Below the pieces are notes generated by a model that worked only from the letters and a program-made list of their open reading frames with translations, searched no databases and was not told the DNA's origin. Positions 10,275 to 21,351 of a stretch of DNA of 64,000 nt are shown one piece after another; within the stretch, counting starts at the first letter, position 1; each line of letters starts with the position of its first letter. The translations under genes were made by a program, and so were the position numbers. The stretch is from positions 25,670,048 through 25,734,047 of the forward strand of contig OY759263.1 of NCBI GenBank assembly GCA_963662155.1, given 5' to 3'. This stretch comes from Lamellibrachia columna (taxonomy: Eukaryota; Annelida; Polychaeta; Sabellida; Siboglinidae).

Positions 10275-10311
10275 ACAAGTACTGTCTCGACCACATCGAG
10301 ACAGTACTTGT
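10275..10311. repeat. Perfect 16-bp inverted repeat with 5-nt loop
   Basis: The arms acaagtactgtctcga (10275-10290) and tcgagacagtacttgt (10296-10311) are exact reverse complements separated by ccaca. The arms are not extended outward. Confidence 0.9.
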
Positions 10312-10636
10312 TGATGTGCATGCAACCCTCACCAAACCAGAACGTGATTGGACGTTGCATTGCGACGTAAGCTTTTGACGTCGCTTGAAAAACTTAATGT
10401 TTTCTTGATTTTGATTATAATTATTGTTTCACATATTTCATACACAGAGAGTCGCAGCTTGATCGTGCTAATGCAACCAAAGCTACATTCCTGTCATTTG
10501 AAACATATATAATTGGGTTTAATGACTAAATAAATAGGCTACAGCTGTGTTTTTGTTAATTGGAGTGTTGTCCATTAAATTAACATAATTTCATCCCCTC
10601 AAAACTAGTGCACACGTTTTCAAGTCAAGCAAACAT

Positions 10637-10845
<209 letters not shown>

Positions 10846-10964
10846 CACAGTAATGCGTAACTAAATTAAGATCGTTGGTTACTTGTTATCAAATATTTAT
10901 CGGGTCCTGATTTGTATATATTGTTTGATGTTGTGTGCACGTTATTTTATAGCTTGATGGTGAA

Positions 10965-11093
10965 ACTCTCTATCTCTATATCCTTCCCTGTATTCTGTAT
11001 TCTGTATCCCTCCCTCCCTCCGTCCCTCCCTCCCTCCGTCCCTCCCTCCCTCCGTCATTCCCTCCCTCCCTCCGTCCCTCCCTCCCTCCCTCC

Positions 11094-11137
<44 letters not shown>

Positions 11138-11800
11138 ATTCGCTCCTGGAGTCATATTCCCTTCCTCTACCTACTTTCAATCTCCAATCTCCGTTCATTC
11201 CCTCCCCATACTATCCCGTTTCCCTTTTAAATTCCTTATATGTCCCTTCTTACATTCGTCCTTTATTCCTTCTCCCTTCTTTCTGTGTCCATTGGCATTT
11301 CCCTCAATCTCCCATCTTATCTTATGTCTTCCTTTCGTTTCCCTTCTAACATTATTCATGCCCATTCTAACACTCTTCTATCACTCTACTTTCCCTCCAG
11401 TTCCCTTACCACATTATTCATTCTCCCTCTCTTGTATTATTTTCTCCAACCACATCCCTTCTTACATTCCCCACATCTCTCTCCCTTCATACGTTATCAC
11501 TCCTCACCATACCCTTATGTGTTCCCTACTCATTCTTATATTCCCTTGTCTCCTACCTCTCTCCTTTGCATTTTTCCATTCTTCTCTCTCCACTCTCTCC
11601 TTCTCCTATGGCCCTCCCTTGCTACCTTTTTCCTTTCACTCCCGCTTCCTTCATAAATGTTGCATTCCATCTTCGTACATTCGTTCCTTCCCTCTTCCTC
11701 CCTCCCTCCCCTTCCTTCTTCCTGCCAACCCCCCTTCTCTCTCTCTCTCTCTCTCTCCCTTCCTCCCTGACTGACTGCCCGCCTACCTGCCCTCCTGCCT
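10965..11800. repeat. Long polypyrimidine tract with (CCCT/CCGT)n and (CT)n arrays
   Basis: The plus strand is almost purine-poor for over 800 bases. It begins with tccctccctccgtccctccc units (11008-11100), a (CT)n array (11100-11136), then irregular C/T-rich sequence and another (CT)n near 11735-11757. Ser/Pro/Leu-rich open frames within it are compositional. Confidence 0.9.
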
Positions 11801-11860
11801 ACACCCCTCGCACTCTCATTATATATTTGTTTAAAATGCGATCGTTGTAACTGAAGCATG

Positions 11861-12190
11861 CACACACACACACACGCACACGCACACGCACACGCACACG
11901 CACACGCACACGCACACGCACACGCACACGCACACGCACACGCACACGCACACGCACACGCACACGCACACGCACACGCACACGCACACGCACACGCACA
12001 CGCACACGCACACGCACACGCACACGCACACGCACACGCACACGCACACGCACACGCACACGCACACGCACACGCACACGCACACGCACACGCACACGCA
12101 CACGCACACGCGCACGCGCACGCGCACGCGCACGCGCACGCGCACGCGCACGCGCACGCCCACGCGCACGCACGCACACACACACACACT
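11861..12190. repeat. (CACACG)n hexanucleotide array grading into (CGCGCA)n
   Basis: About 39 near-perfect copies of cacacg (about 11876-12108) grade into cacgcg units (about 12108-12160) and end with acgc/acac. Alternating purine-pyrimidine sequence of this kind favours Z-DNA. Confidence 0.97.
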
Positions 12191-12247
12191 CACCCACTCA
12201 CTCACTCACATCTATGTCATAGCCGTGGCAGAAGTAAATTCATTATG

Positions 12248-12251
12248 TACG

Positions 12252-12335
<84 letters not shown>

Positions 12336-12337
12336 TG
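12248..12337. repeat. (GTGC)n tetranucleotide array
   Basis: About 22 pure copies of gtgc follow 60 bp after the end of the hexanucleotide array. Confidence 0.97.
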
Positions 12338-12579
12338 GATGTAGTAGATGTGACACCGGCACCTTTACTCATTAAATTCAGCAACATACGACGGTTGTAA
12401 AATGCAAATTAATTCGGTATCATCAAAACTGAAAAGTCTCAATATTTTACCACGTCATAATGTTCGCACCACTTCCTCCAGCCAATAAGTCGATTATGTT
12501 CATCTGGAATAGGTGAAAAAAAATAGGCTTATCTTATTGTTTTATTAGATCTACTCAATTCCAAACATTCGTCATGTAA

Positions 12580-12631
12580 CTAATATTATAGTTCTAGACA
12601 AAGAACTCTTAGTCTAGAACTGTAATGTTAG
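12580..12631. repeat. Imperfect 20-bp hairpin with 12-nt loop
   Basis: Arm ctaatattatagttctagac (12580-12599) pairs with gtctagaactgtaatgttag (12612-12631) with 2 mismatches in 20. It lies next to the 3' end of the SINE. Confidence 0.8.
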
Positions 12632-12639
12632 TAGTAGTT

Positions 12640-12985
12640 TGTATTCTATACAGCCAAACAGATACACGGGAACTGGTTTATATAAAAAAATATACGTTCT
12701 AGGGACTGTTCAAAGCGCTTTACACTTCACCCCGGCAGACCTGTTCATTCCCACGCCACCTAGACGTCTCTGTGAAGAATTCAACCATGTTGCAATTATT
12801 GCGCGAAGATTATTTGTATGCATATCCGCCACTCTCTGTAGCTAGGTAGTCATTTACAGCTGAGTGAACTTTTAGCAAAATGGGGTGAATGAAATAGTTT
12901 CGAAACGGCACCACGAATATTCGAACCCTGGTTCTCCCGATTGAGAGCCCGACGTTCTGACCGCTACGCTACTGCGCCCCACAAG
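12640..12985 (-). mobile_element. tRNA-derived SINE (minus strand)
   Basis: On the minus strand the head begins near 12983 with ggggcgcagtagcgtagcgg, which fits a pol III A box (TAGCGTAGCGG). About 50 bp on comes a B box, agggttcgaata (G-G-T-T-C-G-A core). The body runs to lower coordinates through gtaaagcgctttgaacagtc and ends near 12665 in a ttatataaa-like tail. Head, internal promoter boxes, body and AT tail are the structure of a tRNA-headed SINE. The cloverleaf is not sound enough for a functional tRNA. Family not named. Confidence 0.65.
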
Positions 12986-13014
12986 TCTTTCACTTCACAA
13001 AGTTGGTGGTCCTG

Positions 13015-13190
13015 TCGTCCACCAAGTTGTTTTGCCCAGTGTCGTACACTGGTTACGGTTTTTCGTTATGTGGAGGACACTGCGTTTACGGGGGTAGAAT
13101 TCCATTTGTCAAGTTCCTTCCCATGTGGTAGCTTGTCCAGATCCCGGGGAAGGGCTGCTGCCCCTGCACTGTTGAATATTGTATCTGTGA
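13015..13190. repeat. Dispersed repeat, copy 1 of 3
   Basis: The block containing cgttatgtggaggacactgc, cattt-gttccttcccatgtggtag and the end phrase cccctgcactgttgaatatt recurs at 40800-40945 and 57717-57860. The last two are paralogous copies in the tandem duplication, so there are two independent locations. No coding potential is recognised; it may be the end of an unidentified transposon. Confidence 0.8.
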
Positions 13191-13264
13191 TGATTCATTT
13201 AAAGTAAAAGCAAGATACATCTAAAACGTAACAACTATGTTTATAGTCGATTTTAAATTTCCGG

Positions 13265-13697
13265 AACCTAGAAATGTTCTTTCCTATGAACTTTTTTTGT
13301 TGATTTGTAATCTAATGGGGTCCTAGAACAAATTCAGCTTGGTTGCCCAAATGGCAAGTATGGGCAAATCTCGTAATCTGCATAAATCCAAGAAGGCCGC
13401 CAGACGCCGTCTGGAAAATTATCTTTTGAACCACTTGCCTTAGAATGATGTATAATACGTCTTTTTAGGGGTTTTCGGGTATGTAGAATCCATTTTTGAT
13501 GTTATTTTTTTATTTCAGGTCAAGGTCATGTCAAATTCAAGATGGCCGCCCAACGCCACCTTGAAAATTTAACTTTTGAACTACTTGCCATAGAATGATG
13601 TATAATGCGTCTTTTTAAGGGTTTTTAGGTATGTAGAAGGCATTTTTGGTGTTATTTTTTCAATTTCAAATCAAGGTCAGGTACAATTTTTATTTGC
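13265..13697 (+). repeat. Left terminal inverted repeat of the XPG-type transposon
   Basis: Inverted match to 18484-18914 with only scattered differences over about 430 bp. It includes two internal subrepeats starting near 13394 (aagaaggccgccagacgcc) and 13540 (aagatggccgcccaacgcc), each followed by agaatgatgtataat and the a-rich/t-rich core tatgtagaa. Confidence 0.9.
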
Positions 13698-14051
13698 AGA
13701 ATCCTTTTGGTGTTATTTAGAAAAAAGTCAGTGGCCGATGCTAGAGTTAAGTCAAGGTAAAAACTATCACATCTTGATGGACAATGAACTAAATTACAGT
13801 TTATTTACAAAATTAAATACAACATTTGACATATTTAGAGATTAGAACATCATGTCATGTTTTAATCACATTTGTTAAATGTTATAGTACATAGATCATT
13901 ATGAACATTGGATTAGATAACTTTGAAAATACTTTCAAAATAGTCTCAAATCAAAACTACCATGAAATTCTTTCATCGGCCTTAGTATGTCTTACAAAAA
14001 CAAAACAAAAGTAGCATCTTCCTGGAAACACGTTTTGAATTTTGCCTAATC

Positions 14052-17000
14052 TTACTCCCATTCATCTAAATCATCAAAAATAGCGAGATCATCCATAGCA
14101 TCGTCACTGTTCTTATCGAAACCATCTTCAAAATCCTCTGCCTGAATATCCTCCATCTCAGCACCCTCCTCATCTCCAGCCTGAGCAACCTGTCGGTTAG
14201 TGTACGGATTGCAGCAGTCCTCTCCGCCAGACCAGTTACAGTATGACGTACATGAAAGATGCTGTTTGTGACAGCCACATGCCTCAGTACTGCACTTCTT
14301 GCCCTGTGCCATACACTGACAACGAATCACGTCAATCAGCTCAGGTGGAGCTGGGTCGCCTCCAGCAATGACAGGAATGGGGATGTCATCCCTAATTTCC
14401 CACCCAAAGTGAGTAATATCTGTTGACTCATCAGGTGGGGCTTGGCAGTTTGCCGCTTTCCACAACATGACCTGTAGATGAGCCCGAAGCACGTGCTGCA
14501 ACAGGTTGGCAGATGTTGGAGGCAGGGCCATGACTTTAGGATTTTTCTTCTTCTTTGTGAAGAGTGTGAAGCGAGCAGACTCCATGGATGTCCCTGGCGG
14601 CTGATCATATAGAGCAATGAAGAAGGGTTTTGCTGCCTCCATCATCTCTGCGTGTGTGATACCTACGTCACCTAGCACATTAGCCAAACCTGGATAGTCC
14701 CCAGCAAGCAAGGTGTTCAGTGCCCTGATCTTTCCTTTGCCATAAAGATATGATGTTGTGTCACACCCGCTGAGAGCATGCATGCCAAGCAACTGCAGAC
14801 ATTTTGGCCCCAGGTCAGCGCAGGTGGCATTGGTATCCAGAACTGTCCTATCCCACCGCTCCATCTGTACCTTGCATTGTAGCTCTGCCCGATAAACCCA
14901 ATAGACTAGTAGAGCAAACACGTCTGTGTCATCGTTAAGCACGCGAATCACACCCTGGCCACAGCTGGCAGCCTGAAGGACATATGATATCATGGTGACG
15001 TCTGCCTCATCATGACCAAATGTACCATCATCCTGAGTCTCCAATGTCGTATTTTCTCCAAGATTGAAAGTACTCAACACACTTGCCAGCCTCCGCTTGT
15101 TATTCTTGCTCTTCATGATTGCATCTCTCTTAGGTAGATGACTGGTTATGGAGAGTTCATAGTCAATGACAACTTCACTAGCCCGCCGCATTCTCTCGTG
15201 GTCCTTAGCAGAGACATCCTGGTACTTGTCAAAGACAACGATTTTCTTAGTAACATCTGAATAGTGACTCAAACGACCCTGGATGGATGCAATAACATCT
15301 GAGGGGCTGCCACCATGTGGCCACACCATATGATAGAACAGCTGTGAAACATCCACGATGACAGTGTCAGCAGATTTTGGCGAGATCTCAACCACACCGA
15401 GACGTTTGACCAAACCTGATTTGTTGGCTTTGCGGAGACAACCATGTCCATCAATGAGCGCTGGAGGCACTGCACACAGTTCGTAGGCAAACAGAGGTCC
15501 AAGCTCCACTTGCCGCTGCTGTCCAATCATTAATAGCCGGAGAAAAATTTTCTCAAGGTATATTATTGGCCTGGCCTTGTTGCCTTTAACATGTGCCTTT
15601 AGCGCACACATCGTCTCGATTTGGCTACTGATAGCGTTGTAGAAACCATCGGGGAGATTGGCAATGTAATTGCTCTCCATCTTTTCTCCAATCATAATTG
15701 AATCTGCCACGTTCACATCAGTGGAGGCAATTTGGCCAGTTACGGGATTGTAGAGATAAGGACGGTTATCTTCTAGTGGGTGTGGGTACTTCTCTACCTC
15801 TGCATGAATGAGACCCCGATCATGTGCGTCCAAGGTGCGTCGGTGCTTCAACTCCTCCTTGTGTTGCTTCTGTGAAGTGAGACCTGGTGTATAATCAGAA
15901 CAGATATAGTCTAGACGATCTGACACATGGACGGTGATAGGGAAGGCGTCAATCCACTCACTAACTAGATCAGCAGAAAGTGTCATGCCCTTAAGAGCTC
16001 CCTTGCCAATCCTGATAGCAGTCTGCTCTCCAAACTGGTCGGCAGAGACAGCATTCCAGTATCCATCATGGTGCCGACAGACAAGGTCCACCATGTCCTC
16101 GGCATGAAGCGCACGCATCTCCAGCAGGTACTGGGTGAGATAACGGGCGTACTGCACATGGCCAGCAAGGAAGAAGTATTTCATCATGCGTTTCATGGTC
16201 AGCTGCTTCAAATGGATGTCACCCTCTCTCTCTCTGCACGCTCAAACTGGTGAACAAGGAGTGTTGGGAGAAGGAAGTTATCCACCCAGTGCCGGCCAGT
16301 TGGATGCAGGCGTGCTGTGTCTAGATACTGCTCTATTTGCTCAAATGTCTTTTCTCCTGTTGACAAATATCGCTTCAAGAGTGCGGCTGATACACCCCGA
16401 AAGGCCCGCATGTCTTTCACCCAGGACTTCCCATTGAAGATACATCTCAGCCCTCCATATGCTGCAGCCACATACGATTCCAATGCTGAACCTTTCATCA
16501 GCTTTGCGATGCAACTAATGAATGACTGTATGATATGCATCCCACCAGGATGAATGATTACATTATGGAACTGTATGGGCTGATTCCAGCACACTTGTTT
16601 AGTTATCACAAACAGCTGCATGTCCATGCAAAGATGGACTTTTTCCATCCCTATATCAACCAGTGACTTCTGCATGTAAGTGAGTGTTGTTAATATGGTG
16701 TCAGGGTGAGAGGGTGGTGCGTCAATCAAAGGACCAAACATATAAGTGTTTGCAGGTTTGAGTACTCCCTGGCTCCTGGATTGCTGATTGTTGAAGCCAT
16801 TCCATTCCATAGCATCTTGCTCCTGACACAGGCTGTTGAGCCACTGTGTGTCCTTCTCTTGCGCAGCCACCAAACTGGCTTGTTGAGCACACACGTCAGC
16901 ATATTTGCATATAGTGCATAAGTGGAATGGCCCTGTTATTGCCCACAGACTTGGATTGTTTGGTTGTGAGGCGAGGGATTATGAGAGTACTAATCCCAGG

Positions 17001-18415
17001 CTGAGTGTTGCAGTTCTCGATGATCCCGGCTGGGTGCACCTGAAATTCTGTGGCCATGGCGTGGGTCTCACGGCGACCATTTGGAGTTGACACCAACAAG
17101 TCAAAATTGTCATACCAACCAAATATGACTCCGACTGTCCGACTAAGTCCCATCATTCGATGAAGGGTGGCAGCATCATCACTGACATACTTCGCCGCCG
17201 ACTTGCGGAACCGTAGTACCTCATCATATGATACAGAGTATCCATGTTCATGTAAAATGTGAATGAGATCACTGCTGCCAAACTTATGATGTAGTTTGAC
17301 ACCCAACCCAAGTGTTGCTTGGTTACGTGTGTTAGTAATACAATATTGTATGGATTGCGATAAACTCAGTGATGCTTTTGTGACTTCACCATTTGCTATG
17401 AGCTTTGATATTAATCTAAGCAGTGTAGCACTGGTTTGTTGCTTTGTTTTGGCGTGGGTGAAATCACCAAGATCATATTTTTGTTGTTGAATGGAATACC
17501 ACGAGCCTCAGTCGTGATCTTTCTCACCAAGGCATCCTCGTTTTCCTCATCTACGGTGTCCACTTCAGAAATCTTCACGATATTACTTACATACTCACGG
17601 AATCCAACAATGGATGCACAACCCTCAATGCTAAGTACTACCACATCATCACCCAAATGCGTAACCAGTTTGGTAAACATTTGCTTTCGTGTCAACTGAC
17701 CACCATAACCGACATACTTATCATGTAGTTCAATGGATGTCCAAGTACATATCTTTCGATTAGTATACATCTGGTCAACAAGCAATTGCAAAGCTTCATC
17801 ATCAATCTTTGAGGTTTGGTCTGTATGAGCAGGGATTTTTCTGAATCCATCATAACATCGAATATGATACTGCGCCTCAGCTGCAGATAAATCATGTACA
17901 CCATGACAACGTAGGGCAACTTCCCTATTCCACGCATCATTACGATCTTCACAATATTGCAATACAATATTCTTGAAAGGTGGAGCATCTTTGACACCCA
18001 TTTTTCCGCACTGTACTACCCTGTCCCACCTATCAGGATGTTTAGGATTTACAGGTTCACAAGCTTCACCACAAAACAAGCATTGTTTTTTGAAATCGAA
18101 GTCTATCACTTGTGACCTTCTCATTCTGGCAACTGGTGCGTCATCGCTCTCTATCAAACCTTCCTTCCTCTTTTTAGCCACAAGTTTTTTTATATGATCC
18201 TTGGAGGTGAATGAGCAATAACAGTTTTTATGAAGTTCGACTGATGCTTGCTCTCCCTGGGAGTCAAAGATGGCCTGCATTCTATTACGGGTCTCATCGT
18301 CATGCCTCAATATTGAGCTCTCAATGAATTTCTAGACTGCTTGTAGCTTGAATGTTTGGAGTGGTCCAGATTTGCTGCAGGTTGAGAGCAGGCACTTTCC
18401 ATCAGCATTAGCCAT
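14052..18415 (-). pseudogene. Transposase of the long-TIR element: Cys/His N-terminus, XPG/FEN1-like nuclease, Cys-rich tail
   Basis: An ATG at 18415 (MANADGKCLLSTC) opens one frame of about 1450 codons, broken by a TAG at 18334-18332 and frameshifts near 17415, 16915 and 16230; the last falls in a short GA repeat. The N-terminal part (to 17411) has Cys/His groups HKNCYC, CLFCGEAC and YHIRCYDGF. The middle has TYMFGPLIDAPPSHPD, MDMQLFVITKQVCW and HPGGMHIIQSF. The last frame, 16211-14052 (719 residues), carries Asp positions as in XPG/FEN1 nucleases: VIVDVSQ (D287), VVFDKYQD (D328) with a nearby RR, HDEADVTMISYVLQAA (401-404), LNDDTDVFALL (427-430) and LSGCDTTS (D484). A CXC-like cluster (RCQCMAQGKKC to DCCNP, 630-668) and an acidic tail follow. 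No intron-sized gaps separate the pieces, so disruption rather than splicing is the simpler reading. Proteins of this family are common but uncharacterised in marine animals and fish. Confidence 0.75.
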
Positions 18416-18483
18416 CTCGAATCTTGAAAATGAAAGAAAGAAAATTATTATTTGATTAGGCCTGATTTGAGATCTCTATAACA

Positions 18484-18914
18484 AATAAAAATTTGACCTG
18501 ACCTTGACTTGAAATTGAAAAAATAACACCAAAAATGTCTTCTACATACCTAAAAACCCTTAAAAAGACGCATTATACATTATTCTATGGCAAGTAGTTC
18601 AAAAGTTAAATTTTCAAGGTGGCGTTGGGCGGCCATCTTGAATTTGACATGACCTTGACCTGAAATTCAAAAAATAACATCAAAAATGGATTCTACATAC
18701 CCGAAAACCCCTAAAAAGACGTATTATACATCATTCTAAGACAAGTGGTTCGAAAATTAATTTTCCAGACGGCGTCTGGCGGCCATCTTGGATTTATGCA
18801 GATTACGAGATTTGCCCATACTTGCCATTTGGGCAACCAAGCTGAATTTGTTCTAGGACCCCATTAGATTACAAATCAACAATAAAAATTCATAGGAAAG
18901 AACATTTCTAGGTT
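18484..18914 (-). repeat. Right terminal inverted repeat of the XPG-type transposon
   Basis: Reverse-complement counterpart of 13265-13697. The outer end is at ...aacatttctaggtt (18914); homology stops there, with unrelated sequence beyond. The inner end is near 18484. Confidence 0.9.
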
Positions 18915-19818
18915 GGTGTATTGAACACATAGGAATGTCAAATCGACTATTATTTCAGTATCGCCTAAAGCACTGGCACGGTCCTGAATATTGCCTTTCG
19001 GTCAAGTGACATGTCCCAGTGGCCAGTTACACTGATGACTATTGTGAACGTGGGCTTTGCTGAAACAAAGTATCGTGATATCCAATCAATGTAGTCCAGT
19101 TTGCATGGCGAGCTCCGTTTGCGCTACAATCCGGCAGACGTAGGTAATCATACGGGCTCGTTTGCAATCTTACGAATTTCTATTACCAGTCTTACCGGTA
19201 AGCACCATTCAGGGTTGACACCTCTGTTCTCGTTAACGCTCCTTGTTCTCGTTAAAGCTCCTTGTTCTCGATAACGCTCCGTTGATTACTCAATCTAACA
19301 ACAGCTTAGCAAATTTATCTTACAGTGTATTTTTATTATTTTATATATAGCCGCTTAGCTGATTGTTTATTTGTTCAGCGTTCAGTTCAAGACGGACATT
19401 ATTAAGCAGCGAAAGTAAATCTTCATTGTAATTTACCTGAAACAACATTGCAATGATCTGTTTTAAACTATATCACATTTACATATTAAACTACATTAGT
19501 GTAATCTGGAGCAGCGCGACCCCCTAACGAAATGCTCTGAATTGTACACAATGAAACTATATTAGCATGTCTGTAATGTTTTCATATTGTAGACAGATAA
19601 GAGTGTTTGAAAACGTTGTTCAGCAATATACAACCTGGGTGAGTTACCTTTGAAAAATAATAGGATTACCCAAACAACCATGAGTTAAGACGACCAATTG
19701 TCGGTCGGTGCAATAACTTCCCCGTTGTAATATTGTGTATGTGAACAGAAATTAACCATTCTCTGAAAATACAATGGGTACATACAAATAGTAATATATT
19801 AAGTTAATATTTAATATA

Positions 19819-19898
<80 letters not shown>

Positions 19899-20970
19899 AC
19901 TATTATTGAATGTTTTACACGTGATAGGGCATGTGTATTACATTTTGTGCATTATGACCACGAGTACCTGTGGTTTGACAGTGCGTGACTTAACACGATG
20001 TATACAAAAACACAACAAACCGTCGCCCATGTTTTATTGTTTGACCTCTCACAGGAATGCTAATATTATCATGCCATCAATTAAGTTCGTTATTATATAT
20101 TATTTACACCTTTATGTAGTGAGTTGCACCAGTTTCACAACTGGCGAAATATTAAATCAAACTGTATATAAAAAAGAACAGTCATTTCATAACGTTTATC
20201 TCTTGTTGCTGAGCTTTCTTTCTGTTGCTGAACTTTCAGATTTTTATTTTGCGTACGTGATGGGGCGTATTACATCAAGGGGCCCTTTTGACCTATGTTA
20301 CCCTACCCAGTTGTAGTACGTGTAACACTATTTATATAACTTACCCATAAATGAGTCGGGAATGACATTCACCAAGAATGCCGGTAGTACTGCATTATTC
20401 ACACAGAGAATACAAAGACAATGCGTATGTCATTGTAGCTTTGATCGAACGTATCGATTCGAACATGTCTAGTTCGGCTGTGCTAATGCAAGGTGTTTAT
20501 ACTCCTGTCTGGAGGGACAGAGATACGAATCAGAGGTTCGCTGTTTAGTTCCTAGGTTCGCAGTCGTCCATGCATAACAAAATATAAACTGTTTAAATTA
20601 TTTAAATGTATGTGGCAATAAACAAAATTATCTATGGTTACATCCCAACGACTATTCTCTGTCAGCCGAGATCTGTTGACAAAGCATTACTTTATCTTTG
20701 TTCTTTTACTAGTACTCATTACTTGTCATTGAAATACAGCCATTAGGTAACCTGCAAAATCAATGTTTCGTGTAATGTGTTGTACACTCTTAGTATGTCA
20801 TCACCATTTGAATAGGTTGACCCTCCGAAACCCCGTTCGTTTGTAAATCCAGCGCTACTTGTACACACTGGTACGGGCTCGTCGACACGGTTCGTTGAAA
20901 ATGAGCGAATGCATTGGATGTTTAGTCAACCATAACCTCAATGACCCAGTTGCTATGTATATCGGAACCT
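18915..20970. other. No gene recognised; two small repeats
   Basis: A 19-bp tandem repeat (ttctcgttaacgctccttg type, three copies) lies at about 19226-19285. A (TA)n array spans about 19817-19893. An open frame at 19906-20316 has no recognisable motif. The rest is AT-rich without supported features. Confidence 0.5.
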
Positions 20971-20978
20971 ATAGTATT

Positions 20979-21227
20979 TTACGCAAATATGTGTTGCACG
21001 AATCCAATGCATTTGCAGGAAACATTATGTTCACACGAGTTATGTCCGCGTCCAGTCGACGGCCTCTCCAGGCCTGGCAGTTTCATATCACAAGCTAGCC
21101 ATACATGGCTGCTGTCATGAAGCAGTTTAGCTAATGACTGTGCAAGTGAGTTGAGGTTTTGTTCATCTGAAGCATTAGGCCTATAATATGCGCCAACGTA
21201 CAAACTCTTGTTGGATGCGATGTTCAT
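20979..21227 (-). pseudogene. LINE endonuclease fragment (second family)
   Basis: The minus strand reads NKSLYVGAYYRPNASDEQNL, then LAQSLAKLLHDSSHVWLACD and MKLPGLE, the central EEP-endonuclease region (Y-R-P and the usual G-D-F-N-L-P, here C-D-M-K-L-P) of a LINE. About 60 residues survive. It is on the opposite strand to the intact LINE that begins just to the right and differs from it in sequence, so it is an older insertion. Confidence 0.7.
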
Positions 21228-21351
21228 AGATTCGGAACCGCATTATCGCCCAGAAAGTGTCTACTGATGCGTAACGGCTAGCGCCCCATTGTCTGACTGA
21301 CTGAGCGGCCAAAGTCCAGCTCCAAACACCTAAACAGCCAACTACAATACG

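Larger units (their letters stand above)
13265..18914 (-). mobile_element. Long-TIR DNA transposon encoding an XPG/FEN1-like transposase
   Basis: Two inverted repeats of about 430 bp (13265-13697 and 18484-18914) bracket one long minus-strand gene (18415 to 14052). Both repeats start aacctagaaatgttctttcc reading inward. Each TIR contains two diverged copies of a roughly 150-bp subrepeat that includes gtcaaattcaagatggccgc-type sequence. No flanking target-site duplication is convincing (ccgg on the left, ggtg on the right). The protein combines a Cys/His-rich N-terminus, a large conserved middle, an XPG/FEN1-like nuclease module and a Cys-rich C-terminus. A possible home is the Academ superfamily, some members of which I recall as encoding XPG nucleases; this is a hypothesis. 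Confidence 0.85.

Noticed and set aside
10912..11774. Ser/Pro/Leu-rich open frames of up to 160 codons
   Set aside because: They arise from the polypyrimidine tract; all frames look alike and no motif is present.
12900..12985. Functional tRNA gene on the minus strand
   Set aside because: A and B boxes are present, but the anticodon arm and acceptor do not pair well and a SINE body follows.
19906..20316. 136-codon plus-strand frame as a gene
   Set aside because: No recognisable domain, AT-rich surroundings, no splice or promoter context.
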